A stretch of DNA of 64,000 nucleotides. It comes from Nonlabens xiamenensis (GTDB taxonomy: Bacteria; Bacteroidota; Bacteroidia; Flavobacteriales; Flavobacteriaceae). The stretch spans positions 682,001-746,000 of the forward strand of contig NZ_RMVE01000001.1 of NCBI RefSeq assembly GCF_003865345.1. The letters run 5' to 3'. Shown here one piece after another: positions 1-9,444 of the stretch. The notes under the pieces are model-generated. The model was not told the origin of the DNA, searched no databases, and was given only the letters and a program-made list of their open reading frames with translations. A program made the position numbers and the translations under genes. How positions within the stretch are numbered: position 1 is the first letter of the stretch; every line of letters starts with the position of its first letter.

Positions 1-1
1 C

Positions 2-2725
2 AAACGGGTACAAGGAATCTCTGGACAGGTCAAGTTTGATGGCGAGCAAACAGATTCCTACGTGGGAGCAGCTGGAGCCCTGGTGCGAGGGACTTTTAAT
101 ATCTCCAGATTTACGGGTCAGGAAGGGAATCAAGGACCGTATAAATTGACGGGCCAGAACGGCGAACTTTTCATTTTGGTGGTTTCGGGAAGTGAACGGG
201 TCTATGTCAATGGGGTTCCGCTCATTCGAGGAGAAAACGCTGATTATATTATTGATTACAACGCTGGTGAAGTAAGATTCAACCCCACATATCCCATTAC
301 TAGCGAGATGCGTATATCTATCGAATACCAGTATAGCGAGCGGAATTTTACAAGATTTATTGGTTATGGAAATGCTGGATTTGCCTCCCAAAAGCTACAA
401 GTAGATACCTACGTCTATACTGAAACCGATGCCAAAAATCAACCCCTCCAACAAAACCTCTCTGAGGAACAAGTGACTATTCTTGCAGAAGCTGGCGATG
501 ATCCAGAATTGGCCATAGCACCCAGTGCCATTTCTGCCGACTTTTCTGAAAATCAGATTCTTTATCGCCGTCAATTTGTTGCTGGACGGGAAGTTTTTAT
601 TTTTTCCCAAGATCCAGATGAACAGTTGTTTAGTGTGAGGTTTAGTTTTGTGGGAGAAGGCAACGGTGATTATCAACTGGTCAATGATCAAGCGATCGCC
701 AATATCTATGAATACGTATCGCCAGTAAATGGCGTTCCTCAAGGGAATTACGCGCCAGTCATACAGTTGTTTACACCTGAAATACTTACCATCGCTGGTG
801 CTAAGGCCCAATACCAACCTACGAATTCTACCCGATTATTTACTGAATTGGCCGCCAGTAATAAGGATCTCAACAAATTCTCAGAATTGGATGATGGAGA
901 TAATAAAGGAGCTGCAGTTAAATTAGCTGTAGAGCAAAATCTACTGAAGAAAGACTCTCTAAAATCCCTCACTGTGCGCTTGAATACAGATTACATTCAA
1001 AGCGAATTCAGAAACGTAGAACGTGTGTACAACATTGAATTCAATAGGGATTGGAACCTAGAATCCACCGTTGGAGATCAATGGTTTACTACTGCTGGTG
1101 TAAAATATCAAAACGATACGATTCTCGCTGCGGCTTATGAGTTTGAACACTTAGAGTTTAGTGACCGATACACAGGCAACAGGCATAATTTTACTACTTC
1201 TTATGATAGGAATGGATGGTTGGCACGCTTTCGCGGAAGCGCACTTACTACCAATTCTGATGTTCAGGAATCAGATTTTTTAAGAATGCAAGCCGATGTG
1301 CTGAAGCGCATTGCCAAGTATTATGCTGGCTTGCGTGTAGAAGGTGAAGATAACCAGCAGCGACTAAAGCCTACAGAGGAACTTACACCACTTTCTCAGC
1401 GCTTTTTAGGCTATGAAGTCTATGCTGGTAGAGGTGACACCACCAGCACTTATGTTGAGATAGGCTATCGGCATCGGGTCAATGACAGTTTGAGAGACAA
1501 CCGTTTAGCACGTGTCAATAATTCTAATAATTATTATGTAAAAGCTCAACCCATTAAAACAGACAATAGTCAGCTAAGGGTGTATGCCAATTACAGGCGT
1601 CTTGAGGATATGATTGGAGATCGGCCGGATGAGGTAAGTCTGAATTCCAGATTGCAATACCAACATAAATTTTTTGATAAAAAGTTGTTATGGAACACTA
1701 CCTACGAGACCAACAGTGCCAGTATTCCAAGGCAGGATTTTACCTACGTGGCGGTCAACCCTGGTCAGGGAAGCTTTACCTGGATCGATTATAATAATGA
1801 CGGTATCCAAGACCTCAACGAATTTGAACAGGCGCAATTTCAAGATCAGGCTAGTTTTGTTAGGGTGCTGCTACCCAATCAGATATTCTTGCCTACCCAC
1901 CAAAATAAATTTTCCCAAACCTTGACCTTAAATCCTATCGGATGGTCTGATCAACAGGGGCTTAAAAAGTTGTTTTCTCAATTTTATAACCAGACCAGTT
2001 ACCTCATTGATCGCATGCTACCACGGGAAGGAGAAAATTTTGATCTCAATCCGTTTAATGAAAGCGATGATCAACTGGGTTTAAATCTCAGTTTCAGAAA
2101 CAGTTTGTTCTTTAATCGAGGCAAGCAAAACTACACCACCAATTATACCTATTTAAGCAGTGCCACAGAAAATCTGTTAAGTATTGGCAGTCTGGCCGCC
2201 GAAATAGAGAGTCACCAGCTCAGTTTCTTGCATAAAATAGCCAATTCATGGCTAATCACGCTCAACGGACAAGCTGGATTTAACTCCAGCAAAAGCGAGA
2301 ATTTCCCCAACCGTAATTTTAAGATTCAGGAATCACTTTTCAAACCCCAGATCTCCTATCTGTTTGATCAAAGCAATAGATTAGAGGTTTTCTATGAGTT
2401 GCAGCAAAAAAGGAATGAAATAGGTGATGTTGCCGACCTCCAACAACAGAATTTGGGTCTGGTTTGGGCATTTAATAAGGCACAACAATATGCGATCAAT
2501 GGAGAGCTGAGATACGTGCGCAATGATTTTGAAGGCCAAGCCTTTTCACCTGTAGGTTTCCAAATGTTAGAAGGATTGCAACCAGGCACGAACTTTACCT
2601 GGTCTCTGCTTTTGCAAAAGAAGATTACCAATTTTCTGGATTTGAACCTCAGTTACAACGGAAGAGATAGTGAGACCGCACCTACTGTCCATACCGGGAG
2701 CGTCCAGCTAAAAGCTTACTTCTAG
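2..2725 (+). CDS. Large surface/outer-membrane beta-barrel-like protein, 5'-truncated by window edge
   Basis: The frame is open from the first bases of the window, so the true start lies upstream; the first internal GTG (62) is not a credible start. About 907 residues are visible. The N-terminal visible part has a beta-sandwich-like segment (YVNGVPLIRG..DYIIDYNAGEVRF) of the kind found in large Bacteroidota surface proteins such as the SprA type. The rest alternates aromatic and polar residues (long beta-strands) and ends in Phe (KAYF), typical of outer-membrane barrels. A DxNxDGxxDxxEF calcium-binding-like loop lies near residue 600. The gene overlaps the convergent M23 peptidase gene by 4 bp. 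I do not recognise a named family; an outer-membrane location is inferred. A one-mismatch copy of the window's palindrome at 1226-1241 encodes RFRGS. Confidence 0.7.
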   Translation, partial: KRVQGISGQVKFDGEQTDSYVGAAGALVRGTFNISRFTGQEGNQGPYKLTGQNGELFILVVSGSERVYVNGVPLIRGENADYIIDYNAGEVRFNPTYPITSEMRISIEYQYSERNFTRFIGYGNAGFASQKLQVDTYVYTETDAKNQPLQQNLSEEQVTILAEAGDDPELAIAPSAISADFSENQILYRRQFVAGREVFIFSQDPDEQLFSVRFSFVGEGNGDYQLVNDQAIANIYEYVSPVNGVPQGNYAPVIQLFTPEILTIAGAKAQYQPTNSTRLFTELAASNKDLNKFSELDDGDNKGAAVKLAVEQNLLKKDSLKSLTVRLNTDYIQSEFRNVERVYNIEFNRDWNLESTVGDQWFTTAGVKYQNDTILAAAYEFEHLEFSDRYTGNRHNFTTSYDRNGWLARFRGSALTTNSDVQESDFLRMQADVLKRIAKYYAGLRVEGEDNQQRLKPTEELTPLSQRFLGYEVYAGRGDTTSTYVEIGYRHRVNDSLRDNRLARVNNSNNYYVKAQPIKTDNSQLRVYANYRRLEDMIGDRPDEVSLNSRLQYQHKFFDKKLLWNTTYETNSASIPRQDFTYVAVNPGQGSFTWIDYNNDGIQDLNEFEQAQFQDQASFVRVLLPNQIFLPTHQNKFSQTLTLNPIGWSDQQGLKKLFSQFYNQTSYLIDRMLPREGENFDLNPFNESDDQLGLNLSFRNSLFFNRGKQNYTTNYTYLSSATENLLSIGSLAAEIESHQLSFLHKIANSWLITLNGQAGFNSSKSENFPNRNFKIQESLFKPQISYLFDQSNRLEVFYELQQKRNEIGDVADLQQQNLGLVWAFNKAQQYAINGELRYVRNDFEGQAFSPVGFQMLEGLQPGTNFTWSLLLQKKITNFLDLNLSYNGRDSETAPTVHTGSVQLKAYF
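1226..1241. repeat. One-mismatch palindrome copy in the first gene
   Basis: CGCTTTCGCGGAAGCG, encoding RFRGS. Confidence 0.6.
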
Positions 2726-3852
2726 AATTCTTTCAAAATAGATTTATGGGCAAATCCAGTTTTTCCTAAACTACTGCGTACATGGTACCAATTACCGCTG
2801 CTTCCTAGTATGCTGACTTTTGATTGCTTTAAATCTTGTAGGATTTGACTAGCAGCATCCGGAGATTGACGTAGGTTGGCAGAAAAACCAGTGGCTGCCG
2901 GATCTTCCAGCCATGGTAGCGGTGGGGAAGAATCTGGAAGAGATGGTTGCCAGATATAGGGTTTCGGATCTACTGCCTTGCCATCTTGATAGATTCCAAA
3001 ATGTAAATGCGGCGCTGTGGTTCTGGCATTTCCTGTATTGCCTACAAATCCGATCGTGTCACCCTTTATCACTTGATCACCGTGCTTCACATTCCAATCG
3101 TTGAGGTGTGCATAGTATTGTGCCAGGCCGATTTTTGTATCTCTGATCCAGATTTGTTTGCCACCTAAGCCACGATTTCTTATCGATGTCACCCTACCGT
3201 TTGAAACGGCAACTACCGGATGGCCCCTGGAGGCAAAAAGGTCATTTCCTTCATGGGACCTGGAACCTCCGTCTCTTGATGCGCCCCAAAAAGACTTGAT
3301 GGAAGCGTTAGTTTTTCTTACCAGAGGAAACCCATAGTAGGCTTTTTTCTGCACCATCAGCTGTGCTTGCGATGTTACCCCTAATTGTGCTTGTAAAATA
3401 AGTCTCGGCGAGCTGCTGGCATGGGTGAAGTAGTTCAGCTCCAGACCGTTTTCTGTGATTTCGGCTTCTTCAAGCCAATTTTGTTTTTCGTCGTAAATTT
3501 CAAGTATCCAAGGTAAAGGTACCCCATCATCTGCTTTTAATTTGACCGACAGGATTTCGCCTTGAGCGATTTTTACCATATAACCTGAGGTAAATGCATT
3601 GGAAGAATCAGTGATCACCTGCTCGTAAAATGGCTTGTCAAGAATGATTTCGTCTTGTAGTGCTATTTCAAGCTTTTGATTCCAACGCTGCAGTATTTCG
3701 GGCTGCTTTTTTAGACTGCGCACATAGACTTCCCTTCTAGTGGGTTGAAGTAGAACATCTAAGAACTGCGGTTGATAGAAGTAGATATACGTAGCTAGGG
3801 AGAAGAGCAATAGCAGTATGAGCCATCCCCAATACCTTTTCAACCCTGCCAT
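2722..3852 (-). CDS. Membrane-anchored M23 family metallopeptidase with C-terminal SH3b domain
   Basis: 376 residues. An N-terminal membrane anchor (about residues 8-26) is followed by a beta-rich region, then an M23 (LytM-type) zinc peptidase domain at about 190-300. Its metal ligands are visible as H200-x3-D204 (SHEGND) and the HLHFG motif (H282/H284). Residues from about 312 form an SH3b-like domain (NLRQSPDAAS..., GNWYHVRSS, GFAHKS). M23 enzymes cut peptide bridges in peptidoglycan or act as envelope factors; the anchor places this one in the periplasm, attached to the inner membrane. Both key motifs are intact, so it is probably catalytic. It lies 11 bp downstream of the TlpA-like gene on the same strand and probably shares its transcript. 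Confidence 0.9.
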   Translation of the reverse strand: MAGLKRYWGWLILLLLFSLATYIYFYQPQFLDVLLQPTRREVYVRSLKKQPEILQRWNQKLEIALQDEIILDKPFYEQVITDSSNAFTSGYMVKIAQGEILSVKLKADDGVPLPWILEIYDEKQNWLEEAEITENGLELNYFTHASSSPRLILQAQLGVTSQAQLMVQKKAYYGFPLVRKTNASIKSFWGASRDGGSRSHEGNDLFASRGHPVVAVSNGRVTSIRNRGLGGKQIWIRDTKIGLAQYYAHLNDWNVKHGDQVIKGDTIGFVGNTGNARTTAPHLHFGIYQDGKAVDPKPYIWQPSLPDSSPPLPWLEDPAATGFSANLRQSPDAASQILQDLKQSKVSILGSSGNWYHVRSSLGKTGFAHKSILKEF

Positions 3853-3863
3853 TTATTTTTGAA

Positions 3864-4406
3864 TTATAAGGAAAGAAAGGCGTCCAGGGTGGTCGTTAGA
3901 CCCGGATTGCTGGGGCGTGGTGCATTGTCGTCCACTAGCCTTCCATTTTGATCAAATAACATATATCTGGGGATGGAGTTCACATTGTTATCCTGAAATA
4001 ACCGGGCTTTTGGATAGTTATGGGCCAAAAAACTGTTTTCAGTAATATCAAACTGTTGGGCAGCGTTTTTCCACATTTTCTCCTTGGTATCGATGGAAAT
4101 GAATAAAAAGACCACGTCTTTGCCTTTGTAACTCTCCTGAAGTCGGTCTGAAAAAGGCATCATAGCTTTACAGGGACCGCACCAGCTTGCCCAGATGTCT
4201 AGGTAGATGACTTTCCCTTTATGTTGGGCGAGGACCTGATCTAGCGAACTATAATCGTCGTTCAAGTCGGTGAGGTGAATGGTGTCATTACTGGAGGTAT
4301 CTGCTTGCTCCAATGTGATGCGTTCAGGGGCTTGAGCCTTCTCTTTTAGTTTTTCATTGCAGGAAATCATAAGTAAACTACAGATGAAAAAAATCATTTT
4401 GTTCAT
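3864..4406 (-). CDS. TlpA-like thioredoxin-fold lipoprotein
   Basis: 180 residues. The N-terminus is a lipoprotein signal with lipobox LMIS-C16. A thioredoxin fold follows, with active site WASWCGPCKAMMPF and the conserved cis-Pro region (SIPRYMLFD). Proteins of this family are envelope thiol-disulfide reductases; the lipobox predicts a lipidated protein facing the periplasm. The gene starts 12 bp downstream of radA on the same strand. The specific substrate (cytochrome maturation, peroxide defence, or other) cannot be read from sequence. Confidence 0.9.
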   Translation of the reverse strand: MNKMIFFICSLLMISCNEKLKEKAQAPERITLEQADTSSNDTIHLTDLNDDYSSLDQVLAQHKGKVIYLDIWASWCGPCKAMMPFSDRLQESYKGKDVVFLFISIDTKEKMWKNAAQQFDITENSFLAHNYPKARLFQDNNVNSIPRYMLFDQNGRLVDDNAPRPSNPGLTTTLDAFLSL

Positions 4407-4418
4407 AGCATTTTTATT

Positions 4419-5789
4419 TTACGAAAATAAATATTTGACCAATTCTTCAATTTTTGAAAACGCCAGAATCTCGGTGCCTTTATTTTTAAAGTTTTGGCTG
4501 GCTGGCGCGATAAAAATCTTTTCAAAGCCTAGTTTGGATACTTCGTTGACCCGTTGTTCCATTCTGCTTACGGGACGTATCTCACCGCCCAGTCCAACCT
4601 CTGCACTGAAACAGTGTTGAGATGAGATTTCTAAATCAAAATTAGAAGATAGAATGGCTGCCACAACGGCGAGGTCGATGGCAGGATCGTCTACGGTAAT
4701 ACCGCCAGTGATATTTAAAAAAACATCCTTTTGTCCCAGTTTAAAGCCAGCTCTTTTTTCCAACACAGCCAGTATCATATTGAGTCTTTTCAAATTGTAT
4801 CCTGTGGCACTGCGCTGCGGTGTACCGTAAACTGCTGTAGAAACCAGGGCTTGTACTTCTATCATCAATGGACGCATACCTTCCATGGTAGCGGCAATTG
4901 CTGTACCACTCAATGGATTCCCTCGTTGGGAAATCAATATTTCGCTTGGGTTGACTACCTCTCGCAAACCATGACCTAACATTTCATAGATGCCAATCTC
5001 GTGGGTACTCCCAAATCTGTTTTTTAGCGCCCTTAATATTCGGTAGGTGTGATTGCGATCACCTTCAAATTGTAGAACGGTGTCTACCATATGTTCCAAA
5101 ATCTTTGGACCCGCGATATGCCCATCTTTGGTAATGTGACCGATCAACAGCACTGGGGTTGCAGTTTCTTTGGCAAATTTGATAAGTTCGCTGGTACACT
5201 CCCTAATTTGGGATACACTTCCTGGGGAGCTCTCAATATGGTCCGTCTGTAAGGTTTGGATAGAATCTATAATGACCACATCGGGCTCCACTTCTCCAAT
5301 CTGCCTAAAAATGTTTTGCGTTTTGGTCTCAGTAAGGATGTAGCAATCCTTAACCTCCTTTTTAATTCGGTCCGCGCGCATCTTAATTTGCTGTGCACTT
5401 TCCTCTCCAGACACATAGAGTGTTTTAAACGGAAGGTTGAGGCACACCTGTAATAGCAGGGTTGATTTTCCTATGCCAGGTTCACCTCCTAATAAACTCA
5501 CGGATCCGGGAACCAGACCACCGCCCAATACCCGATTAAATTCTGTATTTGTAGTATCCAGTCTGGGGTTCTCGCGCGCATCGATTTGAGAGATCAATTG
5601 TGGGGTTGGGGTACGCTTTCGCGAAAGCGTAGACTCCTTACTGCCTTGATCCCAGGAGGCTTTGTCCTGTTTTTGAACCACCTCCTCCACCAATGTATTC
5701 CATTCTTTACAAGAGGAGCACTGTCCCTGCCATTTGGCATGTTGAGCGCCGCAATTCTGGCAGAACCAGGTGGTTTTTGTTTTGGCCAT
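4419..5789 (-). CDS. radA: DNA repair protein RadA
   Basis: 456 residues, normal for RadA. It has an N-terminal four-Cys zinc finger (CQNCGAQHAKWQGQCSSC), a RecA-like ATPase with Walker A GGEPGIGKSTLL, the RadA signature KNRFGST, and a C-terminal Lon-like domain (VFLNITGGI..DPAIDLAVVAA..GEIRPVSRME). RadA is a DNA helicase that drives branch migration during recombination. The ATG overlaps the stop of the upstream esterase-like gene by one base (TAATG), so the two are probably translationally coupled. Residues 55-59 (LSRKR), in the linker between zinc finger and ATPase, are encoded by a perfect copy of the window's palindrome (5614-5629, symmetric out to 5612-5631). Confidence 0.97.
   Translation of the reverse strand: MAKTKTTWFCQNCGAQHAKWQGQCSSCKEWNTLVEEVVQKQDKASWDQGSKESTLSRKRTPTPQLISQIDARENPRLDTTNTEFNRVLGGGLVPGSVSLLGGEPGIGKSTLLLQVCLNLPFKTLYVSGEESAQQIKMRADRIKKEVKDCYILTETKTQNIFRQIGEVEPDVVIIDSIQTLQTDHIESSPGSVSQIRECTSELIKFAKETATPVLLIGHITKDGHIAGPKILEHMVDTVLQFEGDRNHTYRILRALKNRFGSTHEIGIYEMLGHGLREVVNPSEILISQRGNPLSGTAIAATMEGMRPLMIEVQALVSTAVYGTPQRSATGYNLKRLNMILAVLEKRAGFKLGQKDVFLNITGGITVDDPAIDLAVVAAILSSNFDLEISSQHCFSAEVGLGGEIRPVSRMEQRVNEVSKLGFEKIFIAPASQNFKNKGTEILAFSKIEELVKYLFS
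5612..5631. repeat. Palindrome copy with 20 bp perfect symmetry, in radA
   Basis: The 16-bp core at 5614-5629 has two further symmetric bases on each side. It encodes LSRKR in the zinc-finger/ATPase linker. Confidence 0.9.
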
Positions 5790-6958
5790 TAATCTTTTTC
5801 CTGAAGCAATTCTACTTTATCCAATACGTCATCTTTGGTAATCCCTACTGCGGGCTCCAGAGCATAAGCCGCATTAAAGGCCTTGACAGCTCTGCTATTG
5901 CGTCCTAAACCTTCATACCCCAAACCTTCTACATAACGACCGTATAACAAGTCTGGATACTCCTTGTGGGCCATATCGCCTATGTCGATGAGTTGTTCCC
6001 AGTCTTCTTTGGCAGCAACATAATCTGCGATGGTGACTAAATCCACCAGTCTCAATTTCATCTCCACACCATAGACCTCTCTGATGTAATCATATTTGCT
6101 CTGGATGCGGTCAATAACGCTGACCATATCCTTGGTTTTTTCCTTGCCTTTAAATTTTTCTTCTTCAGCCAGATCTTCTTTCATCAACACATCTTCATCG
6201 ATCAATTGATATTCTTTAAAGATAAAATCCAAGCCTCTGGGAATGGCTTGTCCGGCCACAGAATATTTATTGGTATCCGTAAGGGCGTCGTGTTTGACGT
6301 GTACCTTGTTATTGGTCTGGAACAGTGAATCAGCCTGGCTGTCCATCATATCTTTGACAATGGCATCGCGCTTGGCCGTAGCTACATAAAAGAATTGGTG
6401 CTGATCGAGTTCTCCCAATTTGTTGACCAGGTTATTTTGAATGAGTTCGGAGTATTGTGGTTCGATCTGGATAAACGCATCGATTTTTACATCCTTGCGC
6501 ATCAAATAGTAGCTGGCGAGATTGGCGGTGATATCTTTACCTACAATAACGGTAAATGGCGCAGTGCGAAATTCCTCCTCCATCGTTGCTTTAATTTCCA
6601 TCAAAAAGCCCATGAATTTACCAGCTTGTTCAGTAGGGAGGCCTTTGTTGAAATCAATGGCTGTCTCGTCCCATCGACTTTCACGCTGATTGATCCCGAC
6701 TACCAGCGCTTCTGGCATTTGATCCCAATAGCTCAAGTAGTCAACCATCCCAGCAACTGGTTCAAATAGATAATCTCCATCCAGAACGATAATGAGCGGG
6801 TACGTTTTTTCTACATTTTTTGAATAATTGCGAGGTTTGAGAATTTTGACATTGCGTTCAGAACCCAGTATTTCACTGGGAAAACTGCGGTACATGGCTT
6901 GACCTGATGTCAGGGCCACGCAAAAAAACAGGCTGGCCAGTAGGAATAAGCTTTTCAT
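5789..6958 (-). CDS. Secreted esterase-like alpha/beta-hydrolase with TPR-like tail, nucleophile Ser replaced
   Basis: 389 residues with a signal peptide (MKSLFLLASLFFCVALTSGQA). The body looks like the esterase D/enterobactin-esterase fold (YPLIIVLDGDYLFEP, VVGINQRESRWDET). Where the GxSxG nucleophile elbow should be, the sequence reads VGKDITAN, with Asp in place of Ser. The C-terminal 90 residues resemble TPR repeats (LLYGRYVEGLGYEGLGRNSRAVKAFNAAYALEP). It is therefore either a non-catalytic relative or an enzyme using Asp, which some alpha/beta-hydrolases do. It overlaps radA by one base. The substrate is unknown. Confidence 0.75.
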   Translation of the reverse strand: MKSLFLLASLFFCVALTSGQAMYRSFPSEILGSERNVKILKPRNYSKNVEKTYPLIIVLDGDYLFEPVAGMVDYLSYWDQMPEALVVGINQRESRWDETAIDFNKGLPTEQAGKFMGFLMEIKATMEEEFRTAPFTVIVGKDITANLASYYLMRKDVKIDAFIQIEPQYSELIQNNLVNKLGELDQHQFFYVATAKRDAIVKDMMDSQADSLFQTNNKVHVKHDALTDTNKYSVAGQAIPRGLDFIFKEYQLIDEDVLMKEDLAEEEKFKGKEKTKDMVSVIDRIQSKYDYIREVYGVEMKLRLVDLVTIADYVAAKEDWEQLIDIGDMAHKEYPDLLYGRYVEGLGYEGLGRNSRAVKAFNAAYALEPAVGITKDDVLDKVELLQEKD

Positions 6959-7052
6959 GATTTGGTTTTATGCAGCGGAATTTACAATTATTTCGTCATT
7001 TCCGGTAACAGAAGGAAAATCAACAGCCTTTGAATCCCTAACTATTTGATGT

Positions 7053-8036
7053 TTATCGATGGCGGGTGGTCTGTTGAAATGATAACAACACAAAAGACAA
7101 TAGCCCATACACAAGCACCAACAATGTTTGAGAGATCCAAAGTATCCAACCAAAGGAAGTCCCTAGTGTTTCGGGTACATTAAAAAACAATAAAACTGCA
7201 GCGATGAATAAAGGATAAGCTCCAAAACCGCCGTTGGTAAAAGCTACCGCAAAGCTACCAGCTACAAAGGCACACAAAATGGCGGGTATTGCTATCGAGG
7301 AAGTTCCAGGAAGGGCAAATGTGCTGATGTAGAACATCAATACGTACATTCCCCAAATAAATAGTGTATGACCTAAATAGGCCCATTTTTGTTGCATGGT
7401 CCATATGGTGAAAAAGCCGTCCTGTATACCTCTCAAAAATCCCTTGATTTTCCCCATAAGATTTAAGTATCTGAGTAGGATAATCAGAATGGACAAAATA
7501 ACCAGGGCTACCACACCGTAAATCAATAATTGTTGGGTATCCGCTTTCGCGAAAGCGTCACTCAACAAGCCCCAGAAAAACTGTATAATTTCATCCCCGG
7601 CCATAGAAATCGCTGTCACACTGATGATCAACAGGATGATCAAATCCAATACCCGCTCTGCGATGATGGTCCCAATAGCTTTGTCAAATGCAATACCACT
7701 GTGACGATTAACGATAGCAGCTCTTGAAATCTCACCACTTCTGGGAATAAATATATTCATAGCATACCCTACACCGATGGCCATGATATTGGTGATCAAT
7801 TTAGGAGTTTTTCCTAGTCCGTCTAGCATATAATTCCATCGCCAAGCCCTGGAAAGATGACTGGCAAGAGCTATCAACATAGATAGTAATACCCAACGAT
7901 AGTCTGCCATTTTGATGTAAGTGTAGATATCGTTGCGCTGATCATCTGTAAATTGATGATAAGAATAATAGATGAGGAATACCCCAAGAGAAAGTGGGAG
8001 TAGGATTTTGAGTAATTTGAAGATCTTATTTTTCAC
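7053..8036 (-). CDS. Flippase-like integral membrane protein (lysylphosphatidylglycerol synthase TM / AglD-YbhN family)
   Basis: 327 residues with about eight hydrophobic helices and the family features SHLSRAWRWNYML, IFIPRSGEISRAAIVNR and TIIAERVLDLIILL. The family includes the membrane half of MprF and proteins thought to move lipid-linked precursors; the substrate here is not identifiable. It starts 3 bp downstream of panD, so the two are probably cotranscribed. A perfect palindrome copy at 7542-7557 encodes AFAKA in the loop LSDAFAKADTQQ between two helices. Confidence 0.85.
   Translation of the reverse strand: MKNKIFKLLKILLPLSLGVFLIYYSYHQFTDDQRNDIYTYIKMADYRWVLLSMLIALASHLSRAWRWNYMLDGLGKTPKLITNIMAIGVGYAMNIFIPRSGEISRAAIVNRHSGIAFDKAIGTIIAERVLDLIILLIISVTAISMAGDEIIQFFWGLLSDAFAKADTQQLLIYGVVALVILSILIILLRYLNLMGKIKGFLRGIQDGFFTIWTMQQKWAYLGHTLFIWGMYVLMFYISTFALPGTSSIAIPAILCAFVAGSFAVAFTNGGFGAYPLFIAAVLLFFNVPETLGTSFGWILWISQTLLVLVYGLLSFVLLSFQQTTRHR
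7542..7557. repeat. Palindrome copy in flippase-like gene
   Basis: Perfect 16-mer, encoding AFAKA on the minus strand. Confidence 0.9.
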
Positions 8037-8039
8037 CTC

Positions 8040-8390
8040 TTAGGAAAGGCTGTTATCTTCTTCATTAGGAAAAAGAAGGGTGGGTTTGAAGTTCCGTGCC
8101 TCTTCCATGGTCATTTGAGCATAGCAGATCAAGATAAGAACATCTCCTGGCGCTACCAATCTGGCTGCAGCACCATTCAAGGTGATTTCCCCACTACCAC
8201 GAGGTCCAGGAATGGCGTAGGTTTCAAGACGCGCACCATTGTTATTATTAACGATTTGCACCTTTTCTCCTTCCACTATATTGGCACCATCCATCAAATC
8301 TTCATCAATAGTGATACTGCCTATATAATTAAGATCGGCGCCAGTGACTTTGACGCGATGGATCTTGGATTTTACGACTGTAATTAACAT
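8040..8390 (-). CDS. panD: Aspartate 1-decarboxylase
   Basis: 116 residues from the ATG at 8390. PanD makes beta-alanine from aspartate for pantothenate/CoA. It is produced as a proenzyme cleaved between Gly24 and Ser25 to form a pyruvoyl cofactor, and here the site is Y-I-G24-S25, the same numbering as in E. coli. The motif [17 protein letters not shown] and the later NGAAARL..GD are diagnostic. An in-frame start 15 bp upstream (8405) is rejected because a perfect -7 box (8395-8402) lies between the two, giving an almost leaderless mRNA. It is near panC, as in many Bacteroidota. Confidence 0.96.
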   Translation of the reverse strand: MLITVVKSKIHRVKVTGADLNYIGSITIDEDLMDGANIVEGEKVQIVNNNNGARLETYAIPGPRGSGEITLNGAAARLVAPGDVLILICYAQMTMEEARNFKPTLLFPNEEDNSLS

Positions 8391-8394
8391 GCTG

Positions 8395-8402
8395 CAAAGA
8401 TA
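8395..8402 (-). promoter_or_regulatory. -7 promoter box of panD
   Basis: TATCTTTG on the minus strand matches the Bacteroidota -7 consensus TAnnTTTG. It ends only 4 nt before the panD ATG, so the transcript would be leaderless or nearly so. Confidence 0.6.
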
Positions 8403-8466
8403 CAATTTAGTCGATAAACCGTCTTGACCGATTTAAAATTTCACCGAAGGTGCAAAGTCATGTAAG

Positions 8467-9336
8467 TTAGTTTGATGACTGCTGTTTTGAAAGCGGGATA
8501 TTATCGATCAGCCTGACGCCTTCCAAGTGGGCTACTACAAATAGTCTGTAGGAAGCATTTGGTGATGTTGAACTTGCAGGTTGTAGCGTGCTTTCGTCTG
8601 CAATAACAGCGTATTCCAGGTCCAGATTGGGCTGTTCATTGTAAAGCTCTTTAACCATTTCCAGGGTTGAGGTAATATTATTTGCCCGGAAGTGATCGGC
8701 CGCGATACGTAAAGATTTGTAAATAAAGCCAGCTTCCTTTCTCGCGGCAACAGTAAGACGTTCATTGCGAGAACTCATCGCCAGACCGTGTGTTTCACGC
8801 TCTATTGGACATCCCACAATCTCGATATTTTGCGGGAGTTGATCGACTAATTTTCTGATAATCTGTAATTGTTGAAAATCCTTCTCGCCGAAAAAGGCCT
8901 TGTCAGGCCGTATCACATTAAAGAAAAATTCCAATATCGTACCCACGCCGTCAAAGTGTCCTGGTCTGTTTGCGCCTTCCATCACCAGATCCAGACCATC
9001 GAAGTCATATTTTTTGGCCTCCGGTCGCTGACCATATACGTCTTCCACGTTAGGGTGGTAAATAATTAAGCTTTGGTCGTTAAAGTGTTGTTGAAGCAGT
9101 TGAACATCAGCGTCTAAATCCCTCGGATATTTTTCTAAATCTTGCTTATTGTCAAATTGGGTTGGATTGACGAAAATAGAAACTACGAGATGGGAGCAGT
9201 GCTCCAGGGCGGTTCTCATGAGGGACAAGTGGCCTTGATGCAGAGCACCCATGGTAGGAACAAATCCCAAGCTAAATTCAGGGTGAATATGCTCATTCAG
9301 ATATGCAGTAAGCGATGTATGGGATGTAAACCTCAT
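8467..9336 (-). CDS. panC: Pantothenate synthetase
   Basis: 289 residues from the ATG at 9336. PanC joins pantoate and beta-alanine with ATP. The nucleotidyl-transferase signatures are present: FVPTMGALHQGHLSL near the N-terminus, FFGEKDFQQLQII in the middle, and MSSRNERL (KMSKS equivalent). A longer reading from 9384 is possible, but a perfect minus-strand -7 box (9362-9369) lies inside it, and MRFTSHTSLTAYL is the usual length. panD lies 76 bp downstream on the same strand. The divergent half-glycogen-synthase gene is a typical Bacteroidota neighbour. Confidence 0.97.
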   Translation of the reverse strand: MRFTSHTSLTAYLNEHIHPEFSLGFVPTMGALHQGHLSLMRTALEHCSHLVVSIFVNPTQFDNKQDLEKYPRDLDADVQLLQQHFNDQSLIIYHPNVEDVYGQRPEAKKYDFDGLDLVMEGANRPGHFDGVGTILEFFFNVIRPDKAFFGEKDFQQLQIIRKLVDQLPQNIEIVGCPIERETHGLAMSSRNERLTVAARKEAGFIYKSLRIAADHFRANNITSTLEMVKELYNEQPNLDLEYAVIADESTLQPASSTSPNASYRLFVVAHLEGVRLIDNIPLSKQQSSN

Positions 9337-9361
9337 GTTATTATCCGTTAAAAACAGCCTA

Positions 9362-9369
9362 CAAACATA
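9362..9369 (-). promoter_or_regulatory. -7 promoter box of panC
   Basis: TATGTTTG on the minus strand fits TAnnTTTG and lies 25 nt upstream of the chosen panC start. Confidence 0.6.
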
Positions 9370-9400
9370 CGGTTTACCTAACAAAGTGCAAGAAATTGCT

Positions 9401-9408
9401 TATTTTTG
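9401..9408 (+). promoter_or_regulatory. -7 promoter box of the glycogen-synthase-like gene
   Basis: TATTTTTG on the plus strand, followed by C, is a perfect TAnnTTTG match 36 nt before the ATG at 9445. It is divergent from the panC promoter. Confidence 0.6.
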
Positions 9409-9444
9409 CACCTTGCTAAAAGTTAGGCAACTATAATTCGATTT

